A stretch of DNA of 64,000 nt, taken from positions 883,679,038 through 883,743,037 of the forward strand of contig NC_133658.1 in assembly GCF_037893015.1 (NCBI RefSeq), given 5' to 3'. Origin of the DNA: Macrotis lagotis. Taxonomy: Eukaryota; Chordata; Mammalia; Peramelemorphia; Peramelidae. A program made the position numbers and the translations under genes. Below are positions 19,966 to 39,466 of the stretch, piece after piece. Below the pieces are notes generated by a model, which searched no databases, had not been told where the DNA came from, and worked only from the letters and a program-made list of their open reading frames with translations. Position 1 is the stretch's first letter. Every line of letters begins with the position of its first letter.

Positions 19966-20379
19966 CTCCTCCTCCCCAGGAGAGTGTCAGTTGAAGGGTG
20001 GAATTGTCTCAAATCCCTAACACTATGCCTGGCCAATAATAGAGTTTTCAGACTTGCTTCTTAACTGATGATACTAGTGTAACATTTGAGTTATATAGGA
20101 GGGGCAATGAAAGGACTCATGGAAGGTTTCAGTCTTCTCAATAAAATAGGAATTTTTTCTTCTCAATAGAATAGGAAATAACAAAACAGTCATTTGCTGA
20201 GGGGAAAGAGGCTAATGGTGATGACAGAAAAGCAAATCTGGAATAGCTGCAGTGAGGAGAATACTAGAGATTCAAAAGAAAAAAGATTCCCATATAGTAG
20301 TGAGGGTCCAGATGTAATGCTCTTAGATGGCTGTAACTATGGCTGAAAACAAAATTCTTCAGAAGAGCTTTTTTGAGAG

Positions 20380-20528
20380 GGGTGGCTAGGTGGCGCAGTG
20401 GATAGAGCACTGACTCTGAAGTTAGGAGTACATGAGTTCAAATCCAGCCTCAGACAATTAATAATTACCTAGCTGTGTGGTCTTGGGCAAATTATACAAC
20501 CCCATTGCCTTGCAAAAACATTTAAAAA
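20380..20528 (+). repeat. tRNA-derived SINE
   Basis: Head 'gtggctaggtggcgcagtgg' to 'cattgccttgcaaaaaca' and a short A tail; mildly diverged. Confidence 0.92.
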
Positions 20529-20603
20529 AGACCCTTACAATAAAACCAGGGAATATCTCTCTCCTTTTGCCTTAGCTTATATTCCATGCCCTTTCTCTCT
20601 CTT

Positions 20604-20753
20604 TTTTTTTTTTTTGGCAAGGCAATGGGGTTAAGTGGCTTGCCCAAAGTCACACAGCTAGGTAATTATTAAGTGTCTGAGGTTGGATTTGAACTCAGGT
20701 ACTCCTGACTCCAGGGCCAGTGCTCTATCCACTGTGCCATCTAGCTGCCCCCT
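20604..20753 (-). repeat. tRNA-derived SINE, minus strand
   Basis: T run then 'ggcaaggcaatggggttaag' through 'tgtgccatctagctgcccc'. It forms an inverted pair with 20,380-20,528, only 75 bp away. Confidence 0.92.
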
Positions 20754-20789
20754 GCACTTTCTCTTCTTTGCCAATTGAAAACCATATTT

Positions 20790-21165
20790 CTTTTTCTTTT
20801 AAATATTTTTTTATTTATTTGTTTTCCCAACTACATGCAGCAGTAGTTTTTAATCGATCATTTTTTGCAAAGTTTTGAATTTTACATTTTTCTCTTTCCT
20901 TCCCTCCCCCTTGCCCCTCACAAAAAGCAATCTGAAATAGGCTATACTAAACTTATAATTATACCAAACATAGATCCATATTGATCATGAGAAGGTTCAG
21001 ATCCAAACAGAAAAAAACCAGAAAAAATAACAATATATGACAATTTTCAAAAATTGAAAATCATAAGCTTTGATCTTCATTTGAACTCCCCAGTTCCTTC
21101 TCTGATATTTTCCATTCAAGCCTCTTGATTCTTGATCCCACTTCTAACCCACCCAACAAAGGTAT
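20790..21165 (-). mobile_element. L1 3' end fragment, minus strand
   Basis: Shares the order 'tttatttgttttcccaacta', 'gttttgaattttac' and a C/T-rich run with the fragment at 46,380-46,835, which continues into recognisable L1 3' sequence. Only the 3' UTR remains. Confidence 0.6.
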
Positions 21166-21631
21166 GTACCCAGTATATACTGAGCTAAACTCTCATTTCT
21201 AGAATGACTTTGGACAGGTCACTTATTATGTATCTGAGATTTTTTCCATATGTTAAATGATTGTGTTGGACCATTTCAGGTCCAGATCTTTCTGAGATCC
21301 TTGTATGTGTAGGAAAATAGGAAATTCTTTGGTAAATGATTTATGAATTGTTATTTTGTGTACATTGTTTTATGCATGAGTACCTCGAATATATATAAAT
21401 TCAATTTTTACAAACAACCAAGCCAGTTTATCAATTATATTATGAAGACTGACTTTTGTGGCATATTTCATTATTTTATAAACTTGATATCTCAGGCTTC
21501 CCAATTTCATATTCTTCCTTGATTGACTAACTCTTTAAAACTTTATTTCCCACAAACTGGAATCACTTAGCTAATTTTAAATTTAATTCATATGTTAGAT
21601 TACTCTAATCAACTCTGTTCTCATTTTCTAG

Positions 21632-29034
<7,403 letters not shown>

Positions 29035-31640
29035 TGAGGAGCTTTATAGAATCCCTGGGCATCAGTCACGGTACAATTGGCACATTTCTGTTTTCTACTG
29101 CGGATCTAAAGTCATCCCTGAGAGCTCTAGAGAACCCAGAACCACATTAACGGCATGAGAACAACATAATGGAGGCATCTTCTGGCCCTGGTCACAAGCT
29201 TCCTTCATGTTCGAGCACGGCAGGAGAGAGCTGTGCTGCATGGATGGACATAGTCTCATTAAAACATCTTACCTTACAAAGGTCTGCCTATGGTGGGGGC
29301 AGAGATGAGGGAAGAAGGTGCATCTTCACCCTAGGACTGAATTTCTCCACAGTCTCTGCCTTCCATTCCTGGTTGGCTCGTGCTGATGGTGAAGGGAAAC
29401 TAGCAGTAACAACAGCTTGCGGAAGCATCCCCTCTCTATGGTGTTTTGGCCTCCTGCTCTTTCTATATCCTTAGGGCTTCCCAGGCTCAAAGGACCTTGG
29501 TGATCTTGACAACCCTTCCTATTCCAGAGGGAGAAAACAGCTCTAAAGGAGTGAAGTGATTTGTTCAAAGTTAGTGACAGAATCAACCCAGAGCTTTAGA
29601 CTCCTAGTTTTTTTCTTCCTATTACACCATGCTGCCTTCAGTGCCCCCTGAAAGTGGTGTCTATGTTGATAGAGTCTTCCTCTATACAATTTTCCTCTAT
29701 ACAATTTTAGAAGGTATTTGTGGAAGCCTGGCTTTTTTTTAAAAAAAACTCTTCCAGCAAAAAAGGGAGCATCCCATCAGCCTGATTGCTCTCCGTATGA
29801 ATGGAAGCCATTGTAACTCTGAATTTTGAGCAGGAAACAATGGGGGCCCTGTTGGTGGGAGCCTCCTGGAGTCACCGAAGCTCCTGCTTGTCTCGCCAGG
29901 AAATCAATAGGAAATGGCATTGCGAGGCCTACCCTCTGTGACCTGTGGCTAGGACTCTGGGTCAGTCAACTAGGGACTGCCCCTCCCTCCCTGGTTTTCT
30001 AGGACTATGGCATGAGCTGTCAGAATCAACATACACTGATGTCCATCTTACCATGTTGTCTTCAGTGGGTGTTCTCTGCTCTTTCTCCTTTCCTCATAGT
30101 GCCATTCTTGATTTTCTGTTTCCCCTATTTAGTTTCTTTTGCACATTACACAAACATCAAATATCTGTGAAGTCCTCTGTATTTTAAACTGCTCTTTTGA
30201 TCGTGGATGGGAATTCTCTCTTGGGTAGAAATTGTCTTTAGAATCAGTAATAGAAGTCAGTGTTGGGGTTACTGGTTTGTGGTTTTCAGTCCCACTCACT
30301 GCCTGTCTCCCCTCTCAGGCAACCCACTTCCCCCACCTCAGTGAGGTCGTGGCTATCTGCACAGAAGCACCTGCTGATCACCATCTCATGCTTCTCCTCT
30401 TACTTCTAGGGTCATTCCTCAGCAGTCTGTTATTACATTTTATCATAGCAAGAAAATGAGAAACAGATTCTGTCCAAGCCCCCATGAGAAGGGTCTGTGT
30501 GGACCTGGAGACCTTGAGCCCAGTTTTTTGTTTTGTTTTGAAACCAAGTCATGACTTTCTAGGACAAAACTTGGCTTTAATCATTTTGACTTTTTATCAT
30601 ATGCATTTTCAAGTTGGTTTTTCTGTAAAAATTACTTTGGTTAGGTAACTGGCTGAGCTTATGGTGCCCAGAGGAGCAAGAGGCCCTAAAGCCTGGCTTG
30701 CCTCTCTCAGACAAGGTGAGATCTCTCCCACTGACTAACTTAGCATCTCTTCCTAAATGGCCTTTGGGATGAGCACTTCCCAATGTCTGCCCACAGTAGA
30801 ATGTCATAGGAAATTTTTTTGAGAGATACCATACTGTTTAATGGTTCTGTCTGTGCCATGAACTCTGCTGGGGATCTAGTGTTTCATTAAAGGAGAGACT
30901 TTGAAAAGTGAAGAACATCCTATGCAAACCATAGTTATTAAATAATTTTCAAACCGGCAATTTTCTATTTGCTTATATGTCTGCGTGTGTGTGTGATTTC
31001 TTGTTAAAAGACAACTTGCTCCCTTTTGGACCCTCTCATTGTGCACTTCCAGGTTTCTCAGATAACAGGCAGCTTGCCCATATAATTCATAAACAGGCTG
31101 GATTTTAAGTTAATTCCAAAAAACCGAAAGGTGAACAAACCTTTTCTATTGTTGCTCTTTTAGCAACATGGCTTGGAATAAGTTTGTCCTAGGGAGGTGA
31201 GCAAGGAGAAGGGAAAGGATCAGGCTGTAGACTCACAGGTCAGGGAGGACAGATTCAGAGCATAAAGGAGCCCAGCAAGACTTAGGCCTTTAGTTGAAGG
31301 TGTGCCACCAGGGAATGGTCATCAGCCCCAAGACAAAATACTGAGCAGAGCAGCCCCCAACACTTATAGTGCAGAAGTCTGAGTTTGAAATTTTTGTGGA
31401 AAAATTCAAACCCTCTAGTCACTCTGCCTCAAACACTGCAACCAGCTCATCTTTTTCATTATTAAGTAAACCCAAAGAATTCTTGTCTTTCCCTAAATGT
31501 TTTCCAGAATTAATATGTATGTAAACTATCAGTATTCCCACTCCCAGACCAAGCTGTACAACATAATTGCCAACAGTCTACGTGGCCCTGGAAACGAGGG
31601 CTTGTGGCAATGTAGAAAATAAAAACCCAGGGGCTAGGAT
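29035..31640 (+). other. LZIC: Probable LZIC 3' UTR and downstream sequence
   Basis: Mostly unique, non-repetitive sequence after the stop. The first plain AATAAA is at 31,618-31,623; ATTAAA variants occur near 29,258, 30,885 and 30,935. The true 3' end cannot be fixed. A worn minus-strand MIR lies at 29,505-29,640. Confidence 0.35.
31618..31623 (+). terminator. Candidate polyadenylation signal
   Basis: AATAAA followed within 40 bases by T/G-rich sequence. It is the first exact hexamer after the LZIC stop, 2.6 kb downstream. ATTAAA variants nearer the stop are equal candidates. Confidence 0.25.
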
Positions 31641-32221
31641 TTCACATTTCTGTTGATCTGGAAATAGACTTAAAAAATCCCAGTTGTCAGTTCCTAAAAT
31701 GAGACCTGTTTTATTCAATCACCTTGGTGCCCAATAAGAAATTTCTCCTCCTCACTCTTACAGCAAATCAGTCAAGGGACCTGAGATGAACTTCTGGAGA
31801 ATGCATCCCTGAAACAAATGTAGGTGCTGCAGATATGCATGCAAACAGGCTAAGGATGGGGAGGGCAAAGAAGAAGACTGTTAAACCCCAGCCTCCTCAC
31901 CCTTGGTGGGTTTTCCTTGAGAAGATCCAATCCCTTCTATCAGGCAGCTAGCTTTCATTTGAAAATAACTGAACCATAACCATAACCACAACCTGGTTGA
32001 ACCTCACCCAATTGTATGAAAAGTTACATGAAGACAATTTAGTGCCTCACCTTCAGAGACATTCAAGACATTCTGGTAAGAATTTTTTGCACTAACAGGC
32101 CTTTGCTACTCTAAACTTGGAGGCCTGGGTCAGAAACCCTTTAGGCTTCTGCAGTTTCATCCACAACATGATTTCAATGAATATTAGATGGTTTGCTTTT
32201 ACTATTTCTTCAACCGACATT

Positions 32222-32223
32222 TA

Positions 32224-32263
<40 letters not shown>

Positions 32264-32272
32264 TTATTATTT
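32222..32272. repeat. (ATT)n microsatellite
   Basis: About 16 ATT units with one interruption near the right end. Confidence 0.95.
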
Positions 32273-32344
32273 ATTGCTTGTGGGGTATAAGATACCATAC
32301 TAAACATTGGAAATAGAAAGACAAAAAATGCAAATGGTTCTCTG

Positions 32345-32575
32345 TGGGAGAGGCAATCTGCTGTAATTGATAAGAATTGTTAGCCTTGGATTCAGAAAGA
32401 CTTGAGTTCTAATTCTTTCTGATGTTTATACTCACCTTAGGCAGCTCATTTCATTCACCTCAGCCTCTTATTCTTCAGTAAAATAATATCAATGGCTGAT
32501 GTGAGGCTCAATTGAGATAATGTCTGGCAAGGGATTGATCAATTTTAAAGTATTATATTTTGCTTGTCCAGTTAT
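32345..32575 (+). repeat. MIR/CORE-type SINE
   Basis: Worn copy: 'gccttggattcagaaagact', 'cctcagcctcttattcttca' and 'aggctcaattgagataatg' are in the expected order. Confidence 0.65.
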
Positions 32576-33507
32576 TTCATCCTTTGAGGAATAGTGAATA
32601 AAGCACCCCCATCTGATTAAAAAAATTAGGGGTAGGGGACAAGAAGGAGGGGAAAAAATTTGGTTTTCGTCAATTGCAAATACTTTAAAAATGATCCCAA
32701 GCCTAAGAGACCTTTGGCTCATGTGAAACACTGACCTTTGCTCCATCTAACTTAGCATCCTGTCCCTCAACACTTTAGAAGCCAGGGTTGTGCTAGGAGA
32801 GCCAAGTTGAAAATTGAGGCAATTATCTAAATGAGAGTCAAAAGATCCAGTTAATTCAGATGAAAGAAGATATTTGGCCTAATCCAAATAACCACCTCCA
32901 ATCTGCACTCAGCTTTGGTAGTAGTCTTAGAAAATTTGGTTCTTTGTTCCAGCTGAAAAAAAAAACAAAGCCCAAGGTAGCAACCTGGATCCTTCTTCAG
33001 AGCGTTTCAAGTTTTCACCAAGTTTTCCATAATTCTCCCCTCTGTCATGATGGTAACTACAAAATCGTTGGACTGATTCAGGGAAATGATTTGTCCTTAC
33101 TCAAGGAAGGAACAGTGAGTGGTCCCTAGCCTGGACCTTGGCAGGCCCTGCCCCCCACACATCTCCAGGGAACTAAGCAGCTTGTTGCTGGAACATACCA
33201 TGGTTATGGTTAACCAAAGACCCCTGGGTTCCTTTTCAGCTTTCACTCCATATAAATGGGTGCCCACTGGCATCCATTTATAGCTATAGTGGGCGAAGAT
33301 CATTGTCTCATAATCATTCCCTAAGAAAAAACTCAGGCCTCAGCTTTCCATGTCATTTGTTCACTGGTGGGTATGGGGGGAGGTGGGGCAGAGGAAGGCA
33401 ATGACTAAACTGCATGTGCCTTCTTGGGATCTGGCTCACTCCCTGGCATATCTGCTCCCCGTGAGCTAATTTCTGATCTCTTTCACAGCATTGCTCTTTT
33501 GACAGCT

Positions 33508-33750
33508 TAGGAGAGCTAAGTGGTACAATGGATATAGTGCATGACCTGGAGTCAGGATGACTCTTCTTCCTGAGCTCAAATCTAGTATTTCCAAGCTGTT
33601 GTCAATTCATCCTGTTTGCCTCAATTTCCTCATCTGTAAAATGAGCTGGAGAAGGAAATGATAAACCACTCCAGTATCTTTGCCAAGAAAATCCCAAATG
33701 GGGTCATGAAGAGTAGGACAAAACTGAAATGACTCATCCACAACAACAAT
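33508..33750 (+). repeat. SINE with RTE/BovB-like tail
   Basis: tRNA-like head, then 'gtttgcctcagtttcctcat' and the tail 'tggggtcatgaagagtagga' with 'caacaacaat'. The tail resembles the 3' end of RTE/BovB LINEs, as in the marsupial MAR1 family (name from memory). Confidence 0.8.
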
Positions 33751-33914
33751 ACCATAGAGCAAAGCCAGAGAACAATGACAGGATTGAGTTTTTAAATAGA
33801 TCTCACAATAAAGAAAGGATCTGTGACTATGTCAGAGTTTGCAGAACCTTGTAAAGCATTAATGGGGAAGGTCTTCAAACCTCTATTGGGATGAATGGTA
33901 GCAAATTGCATCTA

Positions 33915-34140
33915 TTAGTAGATAGATTGCTAGGCCCAGTCAGAAGACTGAAGTTCAAATCCTCAGATACTTTCTGGGCAAGTCACTTACCCTCTGCTTC
34001 AGTTTCCTCTTCTGTAAAATGGGGATAGTAATAGCCTCTACCTCACAGAGTTATTGTGAGAATCAAATGAGGTCATGTTTGTAAAGCGCTTGGCAAACAT
34101 GAAAGCAAACTATAAGTGCTAGCAATGGTTATTATTGATT
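33915..34140 (+). repeat. MIR/CORE-type SINE
   Basis: Good copy with 'cttcagtttcctcttctgta', 'ttattgtgagaatcaaatga' and 'gtaaagcgcttggcaaac'. Confidence 0.8.
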
Positions 34141-34692
34141 AATGGCTACAGATGTCTTGATCTAAAATTACTCTTCTACCCCTTTTTCCTGGGACTGTGC
34201 CATTCTTCCATCAACCTACTAAGAAAACATCATTAGGAAGATGTTATATTTAAGTTATTTTGGAAGCATATTCCACAATCTAGATGAAAGATGTGGAAGC
34301 TCCCTCTATCCTCCCAATCTATCCTAATCCTAATCCATATTCTTTTACCAATGTTTCCCCCTTAACTTTGGTCAAATCACTTATCCTTTACCATCTTTTT
34401 TATAGTTTTTAACAGTTCTCTCTCTCTTTTTTTAAACACTTATCACTTCTCAGTATGCTCTCCCCCAGGAGAAAGTAGAACCCTAACAAAAATATAGTCA
34501 GGCAAAACAAATGGATATATTGATTATATGTGACAGCATTTCCTTTACTCTGCATAATTCACTACCCCTCTGCCAAGAAAAAGGCAGGGGTTCACTTCTT
34601 GAAATCACCATCAGTTGTTACTTTGATCAGAATTCTACTCTTTCAATGTTATTTCTTTCTTAATTTGTGAAATTCTTAATTTATGGGACTAG

Positions 34693-34745
34693 AGGATGGA
34701 TGGATGGATGGATGGATGATTGGATGGATGGATGATTGGATGAAT
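34693..34745. repeat. (GGAT)n microsatellite
   Basis: About 13 GGAT units with two imperfect steps. Confidence 0.92.
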
Positions 34746-34879
34746 GGACAGAAAGATTACAGATAGGTCAACTGTATTTCACCATAATGTTTTCTTTGTC
34801 ATCTGCTGTATTTTATTTTGTATAATTAAAACCCCTACCAAAAAGGACCATAACATAGAAAAGGTTCAAAAGTCCTGCT

Positions 34880-35430
34880 TTCAACTCTTATGGATATCAC
34901 TGAAATTGTTTTCCAGGTTCTGCTTACATTGTCCTGTATCCATTTATGCAAATCTTCCCAAATCTCCCTAAATTCTTCATATTTGTCACTTTTTATATCA
35001 CCATAATAGGTAGCGTCATGGATAGAGTGTCCAGCTTGGAGTCAGGAAGATTTATTTTCCTGAGTTCAAATCTAGACTCAGACCCTTGTGACTTATCCTG
35101 TGTGACCCTGGGAAGGTCATTTTACCTTGTTTGCCTCAGTTTCCTCATCTCCAAAATGACCAGGAAACAGCAAACATTCCAGTATATTTACCAAAAAACA
35201 AATGCCATTTGGGACTATGAAGAGTTAGACCCAACTGAAAAACAAATGAACTGAGATATCACAAGATTTCCAGTACATTCATGTACCACAATCTGATCAG
35301 CCTTGCATCAGTCAGAGGGTGCCCCTTCTGTGTCTAGTTCTTTGCTACCACAGAAAGTGCCATGATAAATATTTTAGTATATATGGGGTCTTCCCCTTGG
35401 CATTGGACCTCCTTGCAGTATTTGCCTGCA
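34880..35430 (-). mobile_element. Old L1-type fragment, minus strand, split by an RTE-tailed SINE
   Basis: In reverse, 35,400-35,320 matches the region of the window's L1 ORF2 end that encodes a 'CCLFVVAKN'-like stretch ('tttgctaccacagaaagtgc' on the plus strand). The SINE at 35,009-35,257 interrupts it, with 'atatcac' on both sides. Confidence 0.5.
35009..35257 (+). repeat. SINE with RTE/BovB-like tail
   Basis: Head 'gtcatggatagagtgtccag', 'gtttgcctcagtttcctcat', and a diverged tail ending 'gaaaaacaaatgaac'. Flanked by 'atatcac'. Confidence 0.8.
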
Positions 35431-36154
35431 TAGTGGTTTGATAAGGCTTTCAGTACTTACAGAGGCTTCTCCTTCCTCAGAGTTCTGGTCTGATGCCTCA
35501 TTGTGGCCTGGAAGTAATCCTGGGTTCTCATGGGCTCTGCCAATGCCTAGGTCTTGGCAGCTTCTACCCCAGGCTGGAAAGACTTTGAATGTGACCCTGG
35601 CAACAGACCAAGGCTGTTTCCGGAGGACCAGCCTAACTAAACTATCCCGTACTACGATGTCGCCCCTAGACTGGTCCCCTGGTGGCAGATTCTTTGACTA
35701 GGGCAGTCCATGAAATATTAGCATTTTGGGGGAAAATAAATAACAAAATTTTGTAAACTGCTCTGAATTTATATTATATTGTTGTAATCCTAGTTTCATT
35801 GTCAAAGGGGAAAAAATTAAAAATAAACAAAAAGAAATTATATTGTAAAAATGTATTTTGTATTGTTGTCTTCTCCATTAAAATGTGAGGTCCTGAAGGG
35901 ACAATTTTTGCTTTTCCTTTTATCCGCTGAGCTCAGCACCATGCCAAGCACATGGTAAACTCTTTAATAAGTGCCTGTTGATGACTGACAATAAATAAGA
36001 CAGGCATTATGTTCTTTTTGACTATGTGGCTTTGTATCCATTGTTCAGTTATTTGGAGACTTCCTTGAGTAATTGTGGGAAATGAAAAATCATAAAATAA
36101 AAGGAAACAGGGAAACAAAATAAAAATTGACCTATCTACTATTAGAGTAGGAAT

Positions 36155-36324
36155 AGGCATCTAGGTGGAGCAGTGAATAGAGCATCAGCTCTGCAGTCAG
36201 GAGTACCTGGGTTCAAATCCAGCCTCAGACACTTAATAATTACCTAGCTGTGTGGCCTTGGGCAAGCCACTTAACCCCATTGCCTAGCAAAAACCTAAAA
36301 TAATAATAATAATAATAATAATAA
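36155..36324 (+). repeat. tRNA-derived SINE with (AAT)n tail, target duplication
   Basis: Full SINE ending in an AAT run at about 36,299-36,322. Target copies 'ctattagagtaggaat' at 36,139-36,154 and 'ctattagagcaggaat' at 36,325-36,340. Confidence 0.93.
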
Positions 36325-36340
36325 CTATTAGAGCAGGAAT

Positions 36341-36488
36341 TTTTTTTAGTTTTTTTCAAGGCAATGGGGTTAAGTGACTTGCCCAAGGCCACACGGCTAG
36401 GTGATTATTAAGTGTCTGAGGTTGGATTTGAACCCAGGTACTCCTGACTCCAAGGCTGGTGCTCTAGCCACTGTGCCACCTAGCCCCC
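36341..36488 (-). repeat. tRNA-derived SINE, minus strand, next to an opposite copy
   Basis: T run then 'caaggcaatggggttaag' through 'tgtgccacctagccccc'. A third copy of the target, 'agagcaggaat', follows at 36,490-36,500. It forms an inverted pair with 36,155-36,324. Confidence 0.93.
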
Positions 36489-36500
36489 TAGAGCAGGAAT

Positions 36501-37569
36501 TCTTAACCTAAATCAAACAAATTTTATTTAATTGGTTTCTTTTGTAAACATATATTTTATCATATGCAGAGAAAGGGTCCATAGGCTTCACTGCCCTGCC
36601 TAAGATTAAGGTTAACCCAAAAAAGTTACGCCTTACTGTGTTAGTGCTCAATCTTCCTGGTGCTGCAGGAGAGGAGAATCACCCTTTTACTTTTATTTCC
36701 CTATAAACCACCTAAGACAGGTTGCTGAGATTCCCCAATGGCCTAAGACACATCAGCCAAGAAAATGTAATGTAGCTTGGTGGGGATTTGTATGTTAATA
36801 TTACAGACAGTCTCCGCAGGGTGTCATTAGCATCAGCAATGGTAGGCAAATTAAAATTGGTTCCTTTATCTTTTTCAGACACCATAGCCCCTTAAGCATG
36901 TTGTTTCTGTAAGCCTCCTTTTCTAAAGAAAGACTCAATGGAAATTATCTGCTCAAAGTTCTTTAAAAAAAATAAAAAAAGTCACAAGTGTCACCTGCAT
37001 GCCTGTCTGAGGGCCCTCCATATCCTCTCTGTCTTCCTCATTTTCCTAAGGAAGCTTTTCTGCTTATTAGCAACATAAGTGCCCCATTCTGTTCTGTCTG
37101 TACTTAGCCCCCAATTAGCAAGATGAGCAGAAATGCTTCCATGCTGAGCCCTCTGCTAGCAGACTGGAGGAAGCTGACATTTCTCTGTTGTACAAGCTAT
37201 ATGTGCTCCTTTCTGTCCTAGGAGAGGCCCTCAATAGGTTCAGCCTACCCCCTGGCGTCTGTAGCTATTTCAGTCTACCCACTCATTAGAGCCAATCTGA
37301 GCCTATTGCCAAGGCTTTGGGGATATTCCAGTGAATGCCTCCCACTTGGATTCAGTTAAAGAAGTTCATCTCTTCCCCTCCCGGAGCCTCCCCCCGCAAA
37401 CAACATATTGATGGTCTCTGCAAAGCCCCATTTTTATTAAAGGCCCCAGGGTTCCTGCTGGTAGCAGTTCCCTAACTGCCAAACCCAGATGCAAAGGAAC
37501 CACCCAAATGAAAGTAGGACCTGGAATCTGGGACAAAAGGAAGTGAGGACTTGTCTTTCTTTTCTCCTT
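36501..37569. other. Unique intergenic block with no recognised repeat
   Basis: About 1 kb with mixed composition, no SINE or LINE that I recognise and no gene. In a repeat-dense intergenic region this is where conserved noncoding sequence would be sought first. Confidence 0.35.
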
Positions 37570-37583
37570 AAAAGCAAATCAAT

Positions 37584-37622
37584 CCCACTTAACCCATTGC
37601 CTTGCCAAAAAAAAAAAAGTAG
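37584..37622 (+). repeat. 5'-truncated SINE tail with target duplication
   Basis: Only 'cacttaacccattgccttgc' and an A run remain, between 'aaaagcaaatcaat' at 37,570-37,583 and 37,623-37,636. Confidence 0.85.
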
Positions 37623-37636
37623 AAAAGCAAATCAAT

Positions 37637-37795
37637 GGGGGCAGCTAGGTGAGGCAGTGGATAGAGCACCCGCCCTGGAGTCAGGAGGACCTGAGTTCAA
37701 ATTCAACTTCAGACACGTGATAATCACCTAGCCGTGTAACCTTGGGCAAGTCACTTAACCCCATTGCCTTGCAAAACCAAAAAAAAAACAAACCA
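37637..37795 (+). repeat. tRNA-derived SINE inserted at the same target
   Basis: Complete copy 'gggcagctaggtgaggcagt' to 'ttgcaaaaccaaaaaaaaa'. Its right flank 'aaaacgcaaatcagt' (37,796-37,809) is a third, slightly changed copy of the target. Confidence 0.92.
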
Positions 37796-37805
37796 AAAAC
37801 GCAAA

Positions 37806-37985
37806 TCAGTGTTTGTCCTTCATTTTCCAAGAAGACCATGATATCAGGGAGGTGATGCCATGACAAGTAGGTGAACTGAATTGGAGTAAGGGGGTGCTGT
37901 GCTAAGTCAACAGCCATATCTCCTCCAGAACCATCTGGGTCCTGAGACCAGATATGAATCAAAATGACTGGAGATGTTGGACTTG
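37806..37985 (+). repeat. Unnamed dispersed repeat (family A)
   Basis: 'gtttgtccttcattttccaa', 'gaccatgatatcagggaggt', then 'tcctccagaaccatctgggt'. Same order as 17,229-17,405. Confidence 0.6.
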
Positions 37986-38577
37986 CTCAAGATCACACAT
38001 CTTATAACTGTCAGAGGCTAGATTCGAGCTCCTGTTCTCCTGATTCCAAGGCCAGTGCTCTATCCACTGTGCTATTTGGGTACCTTTTAGAGAAGTTCAG
38101 ATCTCCAGGGAATAGAGAATGGCATCTCTGAGGACAAAGGATGGGACTCCCACCAGTCAATGCCTATGACTCTATTTATGTGGCAGGTTAAAGTTCTTAT
38201 TTGAGCCTCATAACAGTCATGTAAGGTAAGGACTTTTAATAGCATCCTTGTTTTACCGAAAAGGAAACAGACTATAAGAGATCAATGATTCAGCTAGTAA
38301 GTGCCAAAGTTAGGATTTGACCTAGTATACCTGATTCCAACAAAAGCACTCACTGTTGTCATGTCACTGCCTAGGTTTGAGGCACCATGTTATAATGGAA
38401 GCCCATCCCAAGCCAAATAAAAACAATCATTAGAGAAAATTGGTTCATTGGATTTGAGAGTTTCTTGTCAAAAGTCATGTGTTTCTTGCTATCCAAAAGT
38501 TGGATACTCAGGATCATAGCTCCTTAGTGGCTCTTGGGTGTTATTCCCCCATTTTTACAGATAAGGAAACTGAGACT

Positions 38578-38760
38578 GGGTCAGCTAGATGGCATAGAGC
38601 ACAAAGTCAAGAAAATATGAGTTCAAATCCAGCCTCAGACTCTTAGTAGCAATGTGACCCTGGGTTAAGTCCTGTTTGCCTCAGTTTCCTCATTTGTAAA
38701 GTGAGTGGAAATACTCCAATATGTGTTAAGAAAACCCCATATGACTCAACAACAACAACA
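38578..38760 (+). repeat. SINE with RTE/BovB-like tail
   Basis: 'gggtcagctagatggcatag', 'gtttgcctcagtttcctcat', tail 'gactcaacaacaacaaca'; the 3' part is shortened. Confidence 0.75.
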
Positions 38761-39299
38761 GATAATATGTTACATGGACTGGACTGATTCAATAACAGAT
38801 ATTATGTTACGTGGACCAAGGCCAGAAAAAGACATCCAAAATCTTAAAGTACTTTGTTAGCTGTAGAAACAGCTGGGTAGTCATAGGGAAAACTGGATTT
38901 CTAATTTCACAGATGTTATTAAAATGGGAATTCTGTCAGAAAGAGTTGGGCTTTTTATGGGAAAGAATCAGACTGTGGTAAGATTTTTTTTCTGGTGGGC
39001 TTCAGAATAGGTAAATAGTAGTTTAATTTGTAGAGTATTGACACTGTCAAAACCACTTTCCTCATAAAAACCTTGGGAGCTAGGTAGTATCTGACATCAC
39101 CCCTATTTTATAGATGGGAAAACTGAGGCTTTGAGAAGTAAAGTGTATTTTGTAGAGGCAAATAGCCACAAATATCTGAAGCAATATTTGAACCCAGGTA
39201 TCTGGTAGTTCTTTGTATCATTACTCTGCTTCTCAGATTAAAATAGTTCTAGAATTCTGAAAAGAACAGAATGAAGCTAGACATCTCTTTAGTGTTGTG

Positions 39300-39430
39300 A
39301 TCAATCAGTCAATAAACATTTGTTAAATTCCTACTATGTTCCAAGCATTTGTGACAGCTCAAAAGATATTCCCTGCCCTCAAGGAGCTCCCAGTCTAATG
39401 AGGGAGAAAACATGTCAACAGTTAAGCATG

Positions 39431-39466
<36 letters not shown>

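Larger units (their letters stand above)
18571..21631 (+). other. LZIC: LZIC intron 1
   Basis: Contents: the rest of the CpG island to about 19,030; three SINEs (19,045-19,252 minus, 20,380-20,528 plus, 20,604-20,753 minus); an L2-like antisense fragment at about 19,480-19,960; and an L1 3' end in minus orientation at 20,790-21,165. The acceptor 'tcattttctag' ends at 21,631. Confidence 0.6.
31641..36138. other. Intergenic stretch, mostly old repeats
   Basis: No gene seen. Contents: an (ATT)n run at 32,222-32,272, MIR-type SINEs at 32,345-32,575 and 33,915-34,140, RTE-tailed SINEs at 33,508-33,750 and 35,009-35,257, a (GGAT)n run at 34,693-34,745, L1-like minus-strand pieces around 34,880-35,430, and an L2-type 3' end near 35,880-36,000. 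Confidence 0.55.

Noticed and set aside
36155-36488. Inverted SINE pair as a microRNA-like hairpin gene
   Set aside because: Complementarity comes from two independent insertions with their own target copies; no sign of selection for a hairpin.
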